Assembly (NCBI RefSeq): GCF_018137965.1
Contig: NZ_CP073100.1
Span: 4,971,754 to 5,035,753, forward strand
Length of the DNA: 64,000 nucleotides
Direction of reading: 5' to 3'
Origin: Luteolibacter ambystomatis
GTDB lineage: Bacteria; Verrucomicrobiota; Verrucomicrobiia; Verrucomicrobiales; Akkermansiaceae
The notes beneath the pieces are model-generated. The model ran no database searches, was not told the origin of the DNA, and saw nothing but the letters and a program-made list of their open reading frames with translations. Below are positions 9,425-18,856 of the stretch, piece by piece. Every line of letters begins with the position of its first letter. Within the stretch, counting starts at the first letter, position 1. The position numbers were made by a program, and so were the translations under genes.

Positions 9425-9561
9425 GGGCATGCAGATTGAGTGCAATTAAGACGATGCGCATGGGATTGCGCCTCGGCAACCGGGCGGGAGTGGACAAGAC
9501 CGCGTGGTTTTCCGACTCGGTTTTGGATTCCCTCCATGTCTCCTGTCGGTAGGATGGCGGC

Positions 9562-10641
9562 ATGTGGCGGGGCAAAGGCGAGCAGGTGGCGGATGTGCTC
9601 CGGGATCTCATCGCAGCCGGTGAATGGACCGGCCAACTGCCCGGCTACCGCACCTTGGAGCAGCGCCTGAAGGTCAATCGCGAGACCATCGAGAAGGCTC
9701 TGCGACGTCTGGAGGAAGAAGGCTGGGTGGGGCCTTCCGCCCCGGGGAAACGCCGGACTATCTGCCATAGAAGTCCCAGCAAGCGCACCGGCCGGCAGAG
9801 CTCATTGTTGGTGATTGGTCCACGTCCGCTCCACGATTGTTCCCCGGTGAACCGCACCATGTTGACGCGGATCTTCCAGGAAGCGGAAAGCCGCGGATGG
9901 CGGGTGGTGTATCATCACTTCGATTTCGAATTTCCGAGAAGGGCGGTATCGTCGATGAAGCGGTCGGTAGCCGATCACCGGCCGGACCGGGTGTTGTTGC
10001 AGACGCCCAGCGAGGCTTTGGAAAAATGGGCTCTGTCGGCTCCGGTGTCCTGCTTCCGACTTGGAGGCAGCGGCTCCGCCAAAGGAATCCAGTCCTTGCA
10101 AGGGGTGGGGCTGTCGTTCAGCGGAATGGTCTGCAAAGCGGCGGCCATGCTGTGGGAGCGAGGTCACCGGCGTCTGATGATTCCGATCGTTTCCGGCAAG
10201 CAGGTGATGCGGGAAAGGACGATCGAAGCTTCCGCTGCGAGCTGGGCCCGCGGAGTTCCACTGATCGAGCTGGAGGCCATGTTCCCCGACCAAGGCGAAT
10301 GGCTGCCCGATGTGCTCCGCGGGTTCTGGCCGCGTGAGTTTCCACGCCTGCTGCCCACGGCAGTGATCGTGAAGGAGAGCAATGAATTCCTCTCCCTCCT
10401 CAGCTACTGTCACCGCCAGCGGGTTCGGATTCCCCGGGATCTCTCGGTGGTCCAGCTTGCGGGCGACCCGGCGAGTCTGTGGCTGGACCCCCAGCCGGAC
10501 CGGTTCGAGTTCCCGGTGGAGGCCATGTGCCAGAAAGTCATGCGCTGGCTGGAAAACGCACCGGCAAAAGAAGGTTCCTTTGATTGGCTGGAACCCACCT
10601 ACCATCGTGGCGGGACCGTCGCCGGGCCGGGAAAGGACTGA
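9562..10641 (+). CDS. GntR-type winged-helix regulator with LacI-like sensor domain
   Basis: This 359-residue transcription factor has a GntR-like winged helix at about residues 1-60, with LPGYRTLEQRLKVNRETIEK as the recognition region. It is joined to a periplasmic-binding-protein-like sensor of LacI type; GHRRLMIPIV and IPRDLSVVQLAGD are typical segments. Such hybrids are common in Verrucomicrobia and Lentisphaerae and usually respond to sugars. The gene is divergent from the beta-repeat protein gene, with 137 bases between the start codons, so it may control that gene as well as itself. Its stop abuts the stop of the convergent ABC ATPase gene. Confidence 0.82.
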   Translation: MWRGKGEQVADVLRDLIAAGEWTGQLPGYRTLEQRLKVNRETIEKALRRLEEEGWVGPSAPGKRRTICHRSPSKRTGRQSSLLVIGPRPLHDCSPVNRTMLTRIFQEAESRGWRVVYHHFDFEFPRRAVSSMKRSVADHRPDRVLLQTPSEALEKWALSAPVSCFRLGGSGSAKGIQSLQGVGLSFSGMVCKAAAMLWERGHRRLMIPIVSGKQVMRERTIEASAASWARGVPLIELEAMFPDQGEWLPDVLRGFWPREFPRLLPTAVIVKESNEFLSLLSYCHRQRVRIPRDLSVVQLAGDPASLWLDPQPDRFEFPVEAMCQKVMRWLENAPAKEGSFDWLEPTYHRGGTVAGPGKD

Positions 10642-11373
10642 TCAATAGCGCATCACCCGTGAGAGGAAGCGCTGGCACAGCGGGGACTTCGGCTCCGCGA
10701 ACAATTCCGCGGGCGGTCTGCTCTCGACGATCTTTCCTGCCGCCAGAAACGCGACTTGATCCGAGACGGCGCGGGCGAAGCCCATCTCATGGGTGCTGAG
10801 GATGATGTTCTGTCCTTCCTCCGCCAGCTCCTGGATCAGCTCCAGCACCTCGGCGGTCATCTCCGGATCGAGTGCGGACGTTGGTTCATCCAGGAACAGC
10901 ACCTGCGGTTCGGATGCGATGGCGCGCGCGATGCCGACGCGCTGCTGCTGGCCGCCGGAGAGCTGGGCAGGAAGTTTGTCGGCGTGGGCGAGCAGGCCGA
11001 AGCGTTCCAAGGCGGCCTGGGCGATGAAGCGTGCCTCTTCCGGCTTTTTGTCATGCACTTCCTCCAGCGGCAGGGTGAGGTTCCGCAGCGCGGAGAGATG
11101 CGGGAAGAGATTGAATTGCTGGAACAGGAACCCGTTTCTGCGGCGATGGGCGAGCAGGTCCGCACCGGAGTGCGACAATGAAACCCCGAGCAGGGAGACA
11201 CCGCCCTCGTCCGGTGTTTCCAAGCCGCCAAGCACACGCAGGAACGTGCTTTTGCCGCCTCCGGACGGGCCGATCAGGCACAGCACGCGTGCTTCCGGAA
11301 CCTCGATGGAGAGATCATCGAGTGCGAGATGCGCGCCGTAGCGCTTGGTGAGGCCGGTGACGCTAAGTTTCAT
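10642..11373 (-). CDS. polar amino-acid ABC transporter ATP-binding protein
   Basis: This is a 243-residue cytoplasmic ATPase of the GlnQ/HisP family. It has Walker A GPSGGGKST, Q-loop region NGFLFQQFNLFPHLS, signature LSGGQQQR and Walker B VLFLDEPTSALD, then the H-loop in LSTHEMGFA. It is the last gene of a three-gene minus-strand operon and overlaps the permease gene by 11 bases. The substrate is a polar amino acid by family. The exact one cannot be read from the sequence. Confidence 0.93.
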   Translation of the reverse strand: MKLSVTGLTKRYGAHLALDDLSIEVPEARVLCLIGPSGGGKSTFLRVLGGLETPDEGGVSLLGVSLSHSGADLLAHRRRNGFLFQQFNLFPHLSALRNLTLPLEEVHDKKPEEARFIAQAALERFGLLAHADKLPAQLSGGQQQRVGIARAIASEPQVLFLDEPTSALDPEMTAEVLELIQELAEEGQNIILSTHEMGFARAVSDQVAFLAAGKIVESRPPAELFAEPKSPLCQRFLSRVMRY

Positions 11374-12139
11374 CTCGATAGCGGCGTTCCAGCCGGTGGG
11401 ATAGCCAGGCGATCGGCACGGTCAGCAGCAGATAGCCGACCGCCAGTGGGACGTAGGCCTCAAGGCCGCCGTAGGTTTTCGCGGTATAGGCCTTGGCTTG
11501 GTAGGCAAACTCCTGCACGCCGATCACACTGAGCAGAGAGGAGTCCTTGATGAGCGATACGAACTGACCGGCCACCGCGGGCAGGACGCGGCGCAACGCC
11601 TGGGGGAAGATCACGTGGCGATAGACCTGCCCTGTCCTGAAGCCCACGGCCCGCGCGGAGTCCCACTGCGCGCGGGGAATGCTGTCCACGCCACCGCGCA
11701 GGATTTCCCCGAGATAGGCACCGGAGAACAACGACAGCAGAAGGATGCCGATCACCAGCTTGTCGTCCCAGCCCCAGCCATCGAGCGTCCGTGACAACAG
11801 CGGCGCGAAGATGACGAAATAGCCTACCAGCAACTGCACCAGCAGCGGGGTCTCGCGGACGAACTCAAGAAACAACCGGCACGGCCATTTCAATGCCCAC
11901 AGGCCACTGCGCTGGCCGAGCAACAGCAGCACGCCGACGACCGTGCTCCCCACCAGCGAACCCAGAGAGAGCAGGATGGTGGTCTTCCATCCTTGGAACA
12001 GCAGTTCGCGATACTGCCAGGTCTTCGGCCAATCCCAGCCCTTGAGGCTGCCGAACAGCACCACGCACACCGCGGCGAAGGCCGCAAGCACTGCGGTTGC
12101 GACGGTCAGGTTCAGGGTGAGTCGGCGGGCGGGCGTCAT
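11363..12139 (-). CDS. polar amino-acid ABC transporter permease
   Basis: This is a 258-residue inner-membrane permease of the HisMQ family with about five transmembrane helices. The EAA-type coupling loop is GVDSIPRAQWDSARAVGF at about residues 150-167, and EFVRETPLLVQLL precedes a conserved helix pair. It has a longer N-terminal segment than GlnP, with an extra periplasmic loop around residues 35-50. It sits between the binding protein (6 bases upstream) and the ATPase (overlapping), so the three are co-expressed. Confidence 0.92.
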   Translation of the reverse strand: MTPARRLTLNLTVATAVLAAFAAVCVVLFGSLKGWDWPKTWQYRELLFQGWKTTILLSLGSLVGSTVVGVLLLLGQRSGLWALKWPCRLFLEFVRETPLLVQLLVGYFVIFAPLLSRTLDGWGWDDKLVIGILLLSLFSGAYLGEILRGGVDSIPRAQWDSARAVGFRTGQVYRHVIFPQALRRVLPAVAGQFVSLIKDSSLLSVIGVQEFAYQAKAYTAKTYGGLEAYVPLAVGYLLLTVPIAWLSHRLERRYRDET

Positions 12140-12145
12140 GCCGGA

Positions 12146-12937
12146 TCAACGCAGAATGAAGGGGATGCCCTGGCTTTCCAAGAACTGCTTCTCCTCCGAC
12201 AGATACTGGTCGCCCAGTTTGGCGAAGCCACCGTCCTTGCGGAATTTTTCGATGAAGGCGTTCACCTGTTCCTTCAGCGTGTCGTTGCCCTTGGCGATAC
12301 CCACGGCCCACGATTCCTCGACGAAGGGCTTCAACAGCGCGCGGGTGGTGGCCGCATTGTTCTTCTGGTAGCGGAAAATACTAAGCTGGTCGTAGATAAA
12401 GGCATCGGCGCGGCCTTGGGCGACCTCCTGCACGCAGGCGGTTTCCTCGGTGTAGGCGGTGCGCTTCGCATCCGGCAGCAGGATGGCGGCCCGGCTTTCA
12501 CCGGTGGTGGAGGCTTTCACGGCCAGCTTGCGACCGGGTTTCTTCAGGTCATCGATGGACTGGATGTCCGAGTTCTTCCCCACCAGCAGCGCCAGGCCGG
12601 TGAAGGCATAGGGCTCGGAGAAATCGATGGACTGGCGGCGTTCGTCGGTGGCGGTCATCGAGGAGATCACCACGTCCACACTGCCGGATTTCAGCGCGGG
12701 GATCAGGCCGGAAAACTCCATCGGCACGATCCTGACCGGGCGGCCGAGGTCCTTTGCGAGCGCCTCCGCGAGTTTCACACCCACACCGTCCGGCTTGCCG
12801 GAAGCGTCCTGCATTTCGAAGGGTGGATAGGTCAGTTCCATCCCCACCCGCAGGGCTCCGCCCGTCCCGGCATCGGCGGCGGGTTTCTGGCAGGCGGTGA
12901 GCAGCAGCGCGAGGGCGAGTGTGAAGAGGCGGCGCAT
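12146..12937 (-). CDS. amino-acid ABC transporter substrate-binding lipoprotein
   Basis: This is a 263-residue family 3 solute-binding protein. The signal peptide ends in a lipobox (LLLTAC), so it is lipid-anchored. The mature domain has LRVGMELTYPPFEMQDASGK, VISSMTATDERRQSIDFSEP and the hinge region after residue 120, all typical of this family. The start at 12937 is the one that gives the lipoprotein signal. The open frame continues back to 13522 but there it only shadows the kinase gene. It is the first gene of the operon and lies 17 bases after the histidine kinase stop, so read-through from the kinase gene is possible. Confidence 0.9.
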   Translation of the reverse strand: MRRLFTLALALLLTACQKPAADAGTGGALRVGMELTYPPFEMQDASGKPDGVGVKLAEALAKDLGRPVRIVPMEFSGLIPALKSGSVDVVISSMTATDERRQSIDFSEPYAFTGLALLVGKNSDIQSIDDLKKPGRKLAVKASTTGESRAAILLPDAKRTAYTEETACVQEVAQGRADAFIYDQLSIFRYQKNNAATTRALLKPFVEESWAVGIAKGNDTLKEQVNAFIEKFRKDGGFAKLGDQYLSEEKQFLESQGIPFILR

Positions 12938-12954
12938 GCCTCCGAAGGAAGCAG

Positions 12955-14127
12955 TCAGGGTGCCGGAAAAGCGAGACGGAAAGTGGTGCCCACTCCCGGC
13001 TTTGACAGGCACTCGATCTGGCCGTTGGCCTGATCGACAAGTCTTTTCACCAGCGAGAGGCCCAGGCCGGTGGAATCCTCTCCATCGGTAGGGCGGGCAC
13101 TCAGGCGCGCGTAGCGTTGGTAGAGGTGTGTCAGGTCTTCCACGGTGAAGCCCGGCCCCTGGTCGTGGATTTCGATGGTGATCCGTGAAGGTGAGGCGAG
13201 GGCATGCACCGCGATGGCGCTCTCGGGCGCGCTGAACTTGATGGCGTTGGAAACCAGATTGTCCACGATGTGGCCCAACGCCCAGCGGTCGATGTCCAGC
13301 GCCGCGTCTTCCGGATGGAGTTCGGTGAAAAGCAGGATGCTTTTCCGGGTCAGTGCGGTATGAAAGCGCTCGCCCATCTCGGCGAAGAATTCCGCCAGCT
13401 TCACCCGCGTGGGACTGGCGGGCTGGGGATCGAACGACCGCCGCGAGCGGCCGACCACATTCCCGATCAGTTCCAAGGCCCGGTTGGTATCCGCGGTCAG
13501 GCTGTCCACCAGTGGACGGCAACCCGAAGGCAGCTCGGCGTTTTTTTCGTGGAGCAGTCCGGCGATCATGCGCACGCCGGAGAGCGGATTTTTCAAGTCA
13601 TGCGCCAGGACTTCGATGAGGTTCACCAGCCGGTTCGAAGTCCGCCGCAGTTCGATGAGATTCGCCACGATCGCGGCAAACTCGCCCACGGTGACCTCTT
13701 CCTCCGCGGTCCACTGGCGGGGCTTGGTATCGATCACGCAAAACGAGCCCCAGACCGTGCCATCCTCGCCCGCCAGCGGGAATCCGAGGTAGGCGATGAC
13801 GCCGAGGTCATGCACGGCGCCGTTGTCCGCAACCCGGGGGTCGCTCCGCGCGTCCTCGATCTTCAGCCGCTGGCGGCTGGTCACCGCGTATTGGCAGAAG
13901 GAATGGCTCAGCGGGGTTTCCCGGACTTCCGCAGGCAGGCCGGTGGCGCTTTTGAAAAACTGGCGGGCATCATCCACCAGCGAGACCAGGCACACCGGGG
14001 CACCGACCATCCGCGCCGCGAGTCGCGTGATCCGGTCGAATTCCTCCTCGGGAGGGGAGTCCAGCAGACGCGTGGCCTTCAGGGCTGCCAGCCGCACGGG
14101 GTCGTTCAGGGGGGAGACACAATGCAT
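12955..14127 (-). CDS. GAF-domain sensor histidine kinase
   Basis: This 390-residue soluble kinase has an N-terminal GAF domain at about residues 20-155, with the common segments RLDPxxEEEFDR-like (LLDSPPEEEFDRI) and LSHSFCQYAV. The dimerisation box carries the phospho-accepting histidine in VLAHDLKNPLSG. The ATPase domain has the N-box NLVSNAIKFS, G1 DQGPGF and G2 GLGLSLVKRL. No membrane helix is present, so it should sense an internal signal. No response regulator lies next to it, but it is just upstream of the amino-acid transporter operon on the same strand. The start at 14127 leaves the GAF domain intact; upstream codons to 14166 add a non-conserved leader. Confidence 0.88.
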   Translation of the reverse strand: MHCVSPLNDPVRLAALKATRLLDSPPEEEFDRITRLAARMVGAPVCLVSLVDDARQFFKSATGLPAEVRETPLSHSFCQYAVTSRQRLKIEDARSDPRVADNGAVHDLGVIAYLGFPLAGEDGTVWGSFCVIDTKPRQWTAEEEVTVGEFAAIVANLIELRRTSNRLVNLIEVLAHDLKNPLSGVRMIAGLLHEKNAELPSGCRPLVDSLTADTNRALELIGNVVGRSRRSFDPQPASPTRVKLAEFFAEMGERFHTALTRKSILLFTELHPEDAALDIDRWALGHIVDNLVSNAIKFSAPESAIAVHALASPSRITIEIHDQGPGFTVEDLTHLYQRYARLSARPTDGEDSTGLGLSLVKRLVDQANGQIECLSKPGVGTTFRLAFPAP

Positions 14128-14270
14128 GGAGGGTCGTATGATGCGCCAGAATACCATAAATTCCATCCCACGCGGTCACGTCATGGACAAGGCCTGCCAA
14201 AATGGGTCATTCATTCTTCACACTTGTCAGGTCCGCGCCCCCCTGTTGGGATCACTGCCGATGACTTGGC

Positions 14271-14430
14271 GCGGGACGCATGGAATCCGGTGAGAGCCCG
14301 GAACAGTCGCGCTGCGGTATCCGGTGACGAATTCCCCATGCCAATTTCCACTCCGGTGGAGGTGAAGGCGGGAAGGAGGCGGCGAAGCTCCGGCTTCTCC
14401 ACAACCGGGAGTCCGAATACTTCGTCCCGC
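14271..14430 (+). promoter_or_regulatory. cobalamin (B12) riboswitch
   Basis: The conserved core GGAATCCGGTGAGAGCCCGG followed by AACAGTCGCGCTGCGGTA (from 14283) matches the cobalamin riboswitch consensus. The 3' conserved segment AGTCCGAATACTTCG is at 14410-14424. Outer strands GCGGGACG (14271-14278) and CGTCCCGC (14423-14430) pair perfectly over 8 bp. It lies in a 450-base gene-free stretch upstream of the DUF4465 gene on the plus strand. It should repress the locus when B12 is bound. Confidence 0.88.
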
Positions 14431-14517
14431 TCCACTCGTCCCGACACCCGAGCCTCCGAGATATGTGGTGCCGTGAAGACCTTTCCGCGCAAGGAAGGTG
14501 ACGGGGAGCCAGAGCGT

Positions 14518-14533
14518 GCCGGGAGTTCCCGGC
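14518..14533 (+). promoter_or_regulatory. hairpin in the riboswitch expression platform
   Basis: GCCGGGA and TCCCGGC pair over 7 bp with a 2-nt loop, followed by a pyrimidine-rich stretch but no clean T-run. It lies between the riboswitch aptamer and the start codon at 14578, so it could be the switching element. The mechanism (termination or translation) is not clear from the sequence. Confidence 0.4.
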
Positions 14534-14577
14534 CCGTTTCGCGTTCTCTTCTCGGGAACCAGAATTGACGAGAACAC

Positions 14578-15357
14578 ATGAACCGAAACGCCCTTGTGGT
14601 GCTCGCGCTGGCGGGTGCCTCCCTCCCGCTTGCCCGTGCCGCGACCCTGATCACCACCTTCGAATCCCCGGGCCTCGCCACGGAATCGAATGTCCATGAT
14701 TCCGCCTACACGGACACGGCGAATCAGGTGACCTTTCACAACACCTACAATTCCTCCTTCGATTCGTGGTCCGGCTTCGCCCGTTCGAATACCACGGACA
14801 CCACCACGCCGGGCTTTGGCAACCAGTACAGTTCGATTGCGGGCGGTGGTTCCGGAGGTTCCGCGACCTATGGCGTCGGCTACTATTCGGCCTATGATCC
14901 GCAGCCGACCATCATCTTCGATGGCTACCGCGGCTTTGTCGAAAGCATCGACCTCACCAACATCACCTATGCCGCCCTGTCGATGCAGGATGGCGATGCC
15001 TTCGCCAAGAAATTCGGCGGAGTGGATGGCACCGACCCGGATTACCTGTTGCTGACGATTTCCGGCTACGCGGGTGATGCGCTCACCGGGACGGTGAATT
15101 TCTATCTCGCCGACTTCCGCTCCTCCAACAGCGCCGAGGATTACATCGTGACGGATTGGCGGACACTGGATCTCAGCTCGCTGGGCTGGGTGAACGAATT
15201 GAGGTTCAGCATGACCTCGTCCGATGTCGGTGCGTTCGGCATCAACACGCCGACCTACTTCGCCGTGGACAACCTCCAGTTCGTCCCCGAGCCGTCCACC
15301 GCGGTGCTGGCCTTCGCCGGTCTCGCGCCGCTGCTTCGCCGCAAGCGCGCCTGCTGA
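14578..15357 (+). CDS. DUF4465 protein with PEP-CTERM anchor, probable B12-binding surface protein
   Basis: This 259-residue exported protein has a Sec signal (ALVVLALAGASLPLARAATL), a DUF4465 domain over most of its length (FESPGLATESN, DSWSGFARSN, GFVESIDLTNITYAALSM) and a C-terminal PEP-CTERM sorting signal. That signal consists of VPEPSTAVLAFAGLAPLL followed by basic RRKR. DUF4465 genes are recurrent neighbours of btuB in Bacteroidota B12 loci, where surface B12-binding partners are lipoproteins. Here the anchor is PEP-CTERM instead. The cobalamin riboswitch upstream and the TonB receptor downstream support a role in B12 capture. That role is inferred. Confidence 0.85.
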   Translation: MNRNALVVLALAGASLPLARAATLITTFESPGLATESNVHDSAYTDTANQVTFHNTYNSSFDSWSGFARSNTTDTTTPGFGNQYSSIAGGGSGGSATYGVGYYSAYDPQPTIIFDGYRGFVESIDLTNITYAALSMQDGDAFAKKFGGVDGTDPDYLLLTISGYAGDALTGTVNFYLADFRSSNSAEDYIVTDWRTLDLSSLGWVNELRFSMTSSDVGAFGINTPTYFAVDNLQFVPEPSTAVLAFAGLAPLLRRKRAC

Positions 15358-15452
15358 AACGGCATTCGATTCCGATTTTACGGTTGTTGGTTTGATGGGC
15401 GCGCCATGCCTGGCGCGTCCCGTCGGCCATGGTCTTTCCGAAGCGTCATCGC

Positions 15453-17450
15453 ATGAAGCGCCATCACTTCATTCCGGTCGGCCTGATCGTGGCGGGGTTT
15501 TCCGCCGCCGGGCTGGCGCTCGGCGAGGAAGAGCCGGAGAGGGTATTACCGGATGTGCTGGTGGAGGCGGTGCGGGACAGCATCGTGCCCGCGCACTACG
15601 CGGGCAGTGCCACGATCATCGAGGCGGAGGAGATCAAAAATGCCGGGGTGCGTTCGGTGGCGGAGCTGCTGGCATCAAAGGGCGGAGTGCCACTGACCAC
15701 CACCTCCGGCAATCTCTCGGACGCCCAGGTGCATCTGCGCGGCTTCGGTGAGAACTCGAACCTGCGCGTGCTGTTGATGGTGGATGGTCAGCCGGTGAAC
15801 CGCCCGGACATGGGCGGTATTTCCTGGCTGGAGGTGCCCGTTTCCCAGATCGAGCGGGTGGAGATCCTGCGCGGACCGCAGACGGCTTTGTATGGAAACC
15901 ATGCCGTCGGTGGCGTGATCCACATCGTGACCAGGCAAGGTACCAGTGTTCCCTCCGCCAGCATCGAAATAGCAGGAGGCAGTGATGGACTGCTCATCGG
16001 CCGCGGCAGCTTCCGTGGTTCGTATGATGGCAACGATCTGTCGTTCGATCTGGAGCGGAACTACACCGATGGCTGGCGTGACAATGCCGCCAGCGAGGTG
16101 GATTCATTCGGCGTGCGGTGGAAGCGCGAGATTTTCCCCGGGACCGTGGCACGGTTGGGCGTTTCCTATGCCGACGAATACGGCGAATTTCCCGGGCCTC
16201 TCGGAAAGACCCAGTATCTCACCGATCCACGCCAATCGATCTATGCGGCGGCGGGGCAGGGGAACCAGTACTTCAACGAGCAGGGAACATTCCGTACGGA
16301 AGGCAGCATCCTTCTCGGCAAGGGCGGGGACTGGACCTTCGAGGTGCCGGTCTCGACGTTGCGCCGCGACCAATCATGGAACTTCGGGCCGGGTTCGCAT
16401 GCGGACAATCTGCTGCAAACGATCTCGCTCACGCCGGTATTGAAGCGCGCGGGCGAAACATGGTCCGCGGAAGCGGGGCTCACCTACCGGCATGACGAAC
16501 TGGACATCACCAAATTCGCGGAGATCCAGCGCCTGCATCAGACCGGGCAGGCTTTGTTGTTGCGGGATGTGGGCGGAGCCTTCACCAAGGCGGAGTGGGA
16601 GTATCGTCCCGGCTGGCATCTCAGCGGCGCGCTGCGCTGGGAGGCCGCGGAGCTGGAAGGAGCCAGCCGTGATTTCATGTTCCCATCGGACCCGCTGCTC
16701 AACTTTTCCCGGGACCATCGTGAGGACAACTGGGCGGCACGGGCCGGGCTGAAATGGGAACCGGACAAGGATCGATCCGCGTGGCTGCGCTACGACAAGA
16801 TCTACCGCCTGCCCGCCACCGATGAGATCGCCGCGTATCAAGGCTATCCCCTGCAGGTGCCGTTCAATGACGCGCTGCATGCGGAGACGGGACACGGCGT
16901 GGAGATCGGCGGCGAGTGGAAGCCCGGTGGCTGGACGCTCGGCGCGACGGCATTCGCCCAGTGGCTGGAGGGGGAAATCCTCTACGATTACACGCAGAAC
17001 CTGAACGTGAACCTCGCCGATACTCGCCGCGTTGGCGTTGAACTCAATGGTGGCTATCAAAGCAGCTTCTGGGATGTGGATGTGCGCTACACTTGTCTGA
17101 AAGCGGAGTTCGCGGATGGACATTATGAAGGCCGTGAGGTCTATCTGGTGCCCCGCCAGCATGTCTCCGCGACCGTGGCGATGCATCCGCATGTCGATTG
17201 GACCGTGCAAGCGGAGTGGCAGGCCACCAGCTCTTGCTTCGAAGGCAATGACTTCCTCAACACCGGAGAGAAGCTGCCAGCCTATCAGGTGACGAACCTG
17301 ATGATTCGCTACGAACCCAAGCCCGGACTCTCGCTCTATGCGCGGGTCAACAATCTCTTCGACGAACGATACGCCACACTGAAATACAGCGGCGTCTGGT
17401 ATCCTGCGGCAGGCCGCCAGTTTCAAATCGGCATTCGTCGCGAACTTTGA
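15453..17450 (+). CDS. TonB-dependent outer-membrane receptor, BtuB-like
   Basis: This is a 665-residue TonB-dependent receptor of the size of BtuB (about 600). After a signal peptide and a short TonB-box-like stretch ([10 protein letters not shown]), the plug domain follows with [37 protein letters not shown] and [20 protein letters not shown]. The 22-strand barrel ends in an aromatic-rich terminus ([18 protein letters not shown]). The start at 15453 is preferred because it gives the better signal peptide; an ATG at 15429 is also possible. Its place after a cobalamin riboswitch and a DUF4465 gene points to B12 as cargo. No btuCDF genes are in the window. Confidence 0.87.
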   Translation: MKRHHFIPVGLIVAGFSAAGLALGEEEPERVLPDVLVEAVRDSIVPAHYAGSATIIEAEEIKNAGVRSVAELLASKGGVPLTTTSGNLSDAQVHLRGFGENSNLRVLLMVDGQPVNRPDMGGISWLEVPVSQIERVEILRGPQTALYGNHAVGGVIHIVTRQGTSVPSASIEIAGGSDGLLIGRGSFRGSYDGNDLSFDLERNYTDGWRDNAASEVDSFGVRWKREIFPGTVARLGVSYADEYGEFPGPLGKTQYLTDPRQSIYAAAGQGNQYFNEQGTFRTEGSILLGKGGDWTFEVPVSTLRRDQSWNFGPGSHADNLLQTISLTPVLKRAGETWSAEAGLTYRHDELDITKFAEIQRLHQTGQALLLRDVGGAFTKAEWEYRPGWHLSGALRWEAAELEGASRDFMFPSDPLLNFSRDHREDNWAARAGLKWEPDKDRSAWLRYDKIYRLPATDEIAAYQGYPLQVPFNDALHAETGHGVEIGGEWKPGGWTLGATAFAQWLEGEILYDYTQNLNVNLADTRRVGVELNGGYQSSFWDVDVRYTCLKAEFADGHYEGREVYLVPRQHVSATVAMHPHVDWTVQAEWQATSSCFEGNDFLNTGEKLPAYQVTNLMIRYEPKPGLSLYARVNNLFDERYATLKYSGVWYPAAGRQFQIGIRREL

Positions 17451-17463
17451 CGCACCCATTTTC

Positions 17464-18372
17464 ATGACCGCCCGCTTTTCGATCCTGTTTCTCGCACCTG
17501 CTGTTGTGGCGGCCGGGCCTTATGCGCCCGCTCCACCACAGGCCGCTACCACGGCGATCTCCAAGGATGACTCGCGCTTCGTCGCGTGGGCTTCCGGCTA
17601 CTGGTCTCCCACCTACGGTCCAAACGTCGATGCCACCTGGAAGACTCCCGACAAGGCACTCGGCAAGGCGAAGGGAGATTCCTACGACATCGTCTGCCTT
17701 GGCGACAATGGCAGCATCACCATGTGGTTCCCGCATCCGATCCGAGATGAAGCCGGCGCGGACTTCGCGGTGTTCGAGAATTCCTTCAGCGCCACCTTCC
17801 TGGAACTCGGCTTCGTGGAAGTCTCCAGCGATGGTGTGAACTTCTTCCGGTTTCCCACCGCGTCGCTTACGGCCAGCGCGGTGGGTGGCTTCGGCAATGT
17901 CGATCCCACCAACATCGACGGATTTGCGGGCAAGTATCAGCAAGGCTATGGCACTCCTTTCGATCTGGCCTCGGTGGCGGATTCGCCGAATCTCGACAAG
18001 CAGCACGTCCGCTTTGTCCGCATCGTGGATGTCATCGGAAACGGCACGGCCAAGGACAGCTCGAATCGTTCCATCTACGATCCTTATCCGACCACCGGAT
18101 CCGGCGGCTTTGATCTGGATGCGATCGGCGTGATCCATCAGAACATCCAGCCGGAAGCGATCGTCTCCACGGTCGCGGGCGGCGCGGTGCAACTGCGGTG
18201 GCAGAGTAATCCCGGCAGCAGCTACCGGGTGGAGACCTCGGTGGATCTTTCCATCTGGATTCCTCTGGAAACCAATCCCGGTCCGGCTGCGGCGGGGCTC
18301 GCCACACGGACCTATCCGTTCGTGAGCGGGGAGAAGGCACGCTACTGGCGGGTGGTGCGGATTGATCCGTAG
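17464..18372 (+). CDS. secreted surface protein of B12 loci
   Basis: This 302-residue protein has a signal peptide ([17 protein letters not shown]) and a domain that recurs as a cell surface protein beside btuB genes. Its landmarks are [44 protein letters not shown] and the closing [15 protein letters not shown]. The last 75 residues form a second beta domain ([16 protein letters not shown]) of a kind often added to verrucomicrobial secreted proteins. The gene starts 13 bases after the receptor gene, so they are surely co-transcribed. I expect it to act on the cell surface with the receptor. The biochemical role is not known to me. Confidence 0.75.
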   Translation: MTARFSILFLAPAVVAAGPYAPAPPQAATTAISKDDSRFVAWASGYWSPTYGPNVDATWKTPDKALGKAKGDSYDIVCLGDNGSITMWFPHPIRDEAGADFAVFENSFSATFLELGFVEVSSDGVNFFRFPTASLTASAVGGFGNVDPTNIDGFAGKYQQGYGTPFDLASVADSPNLDKQHVRFVRIVDVIGNGTAKDSSNRSIYDPYPTTGSGGFDLDAIGVIHQNIQPEAIVSTVAGGAVQLRWQSNPGSSYRVETSVDLSIWIPLETNPGPAAAGLATRTYPFVSGEKARYWRVVRIDP

Positions 18373-18469
18373 AGAGATTCCGGACGTTGCTTAGCTTTCA
18401 TGAGATACCAGTACATCCGTTCTTCATCTTACTTGATCGCGTAAGGCGGAGGTGCCACTTTGTTAGGGT

Positions 18470-18856
18470 ATGCAAACGGGCTCCCCCCTCCTGTTGGCAT
18501 CCATCGAGTCGGTCAGGCCTGTGTATCTGATCGTGATGGGTGTGTCGTTGCTGCTGTTCGCGTGGAGGCTTTCGCGCTCCGCGTCGAGATGGGCGGCGCG
18601 TCTCATGATGGCGGGAGCGATCCTGCTCTCCATGGGCTACGCGCTGGTGATGCCGATGTATGAGGCGGGCAAGATCCAATATCTTGGCTCGCACCACGGC
18701 GACACGTCCTCGGCCCTTGCTTGGCACGTGGTGAAGCTCGTCTCGATGAACGCCGGTTGGCTCCTCTTCGGATGGGGGCTGGCGGTTCACGCGCACCTTT
18801 TCAGCAACGACCGCAAGGTCGCGCACTCCGCAACCTTGCTCCCGACGACCCGATGA
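18470..18856 (+). CDS. small integral membrane protein
   Basis: This 128-residue protein has three predicted membrane helices (about residues 18-36, 45-63 and 90-112). A His-containing loop (YLGSHHGDTSS) lies between the second and third. It is not a family I recognise. It lies 97 bases after the surface protein gene and its stop overlaps the next start in an ATGA, so the two small membrane proteins are translated together and probably form one complex. Membership of the B12 locus is possible but unproven. Confidence 0.65.
   Translation: MQTGSPLLLASIESVRPVYLIVMGVSLLLFAWRLSRSASRWAARLMMAGAILLSMGYALVMPMYEAGKIQYLGSHHGDTSSALAWHVVKLVSMNAGWLLFGWGLAVHAHLFSNDRKVAHSATLLPTTR

Noticed and set aside
12938-13522. 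N-terminal extension of the ABC binding protein
   Set aside because: The frame is open but overlaps the histidine kinase gene, and a lipoprotein signal peptide starts at 12937.
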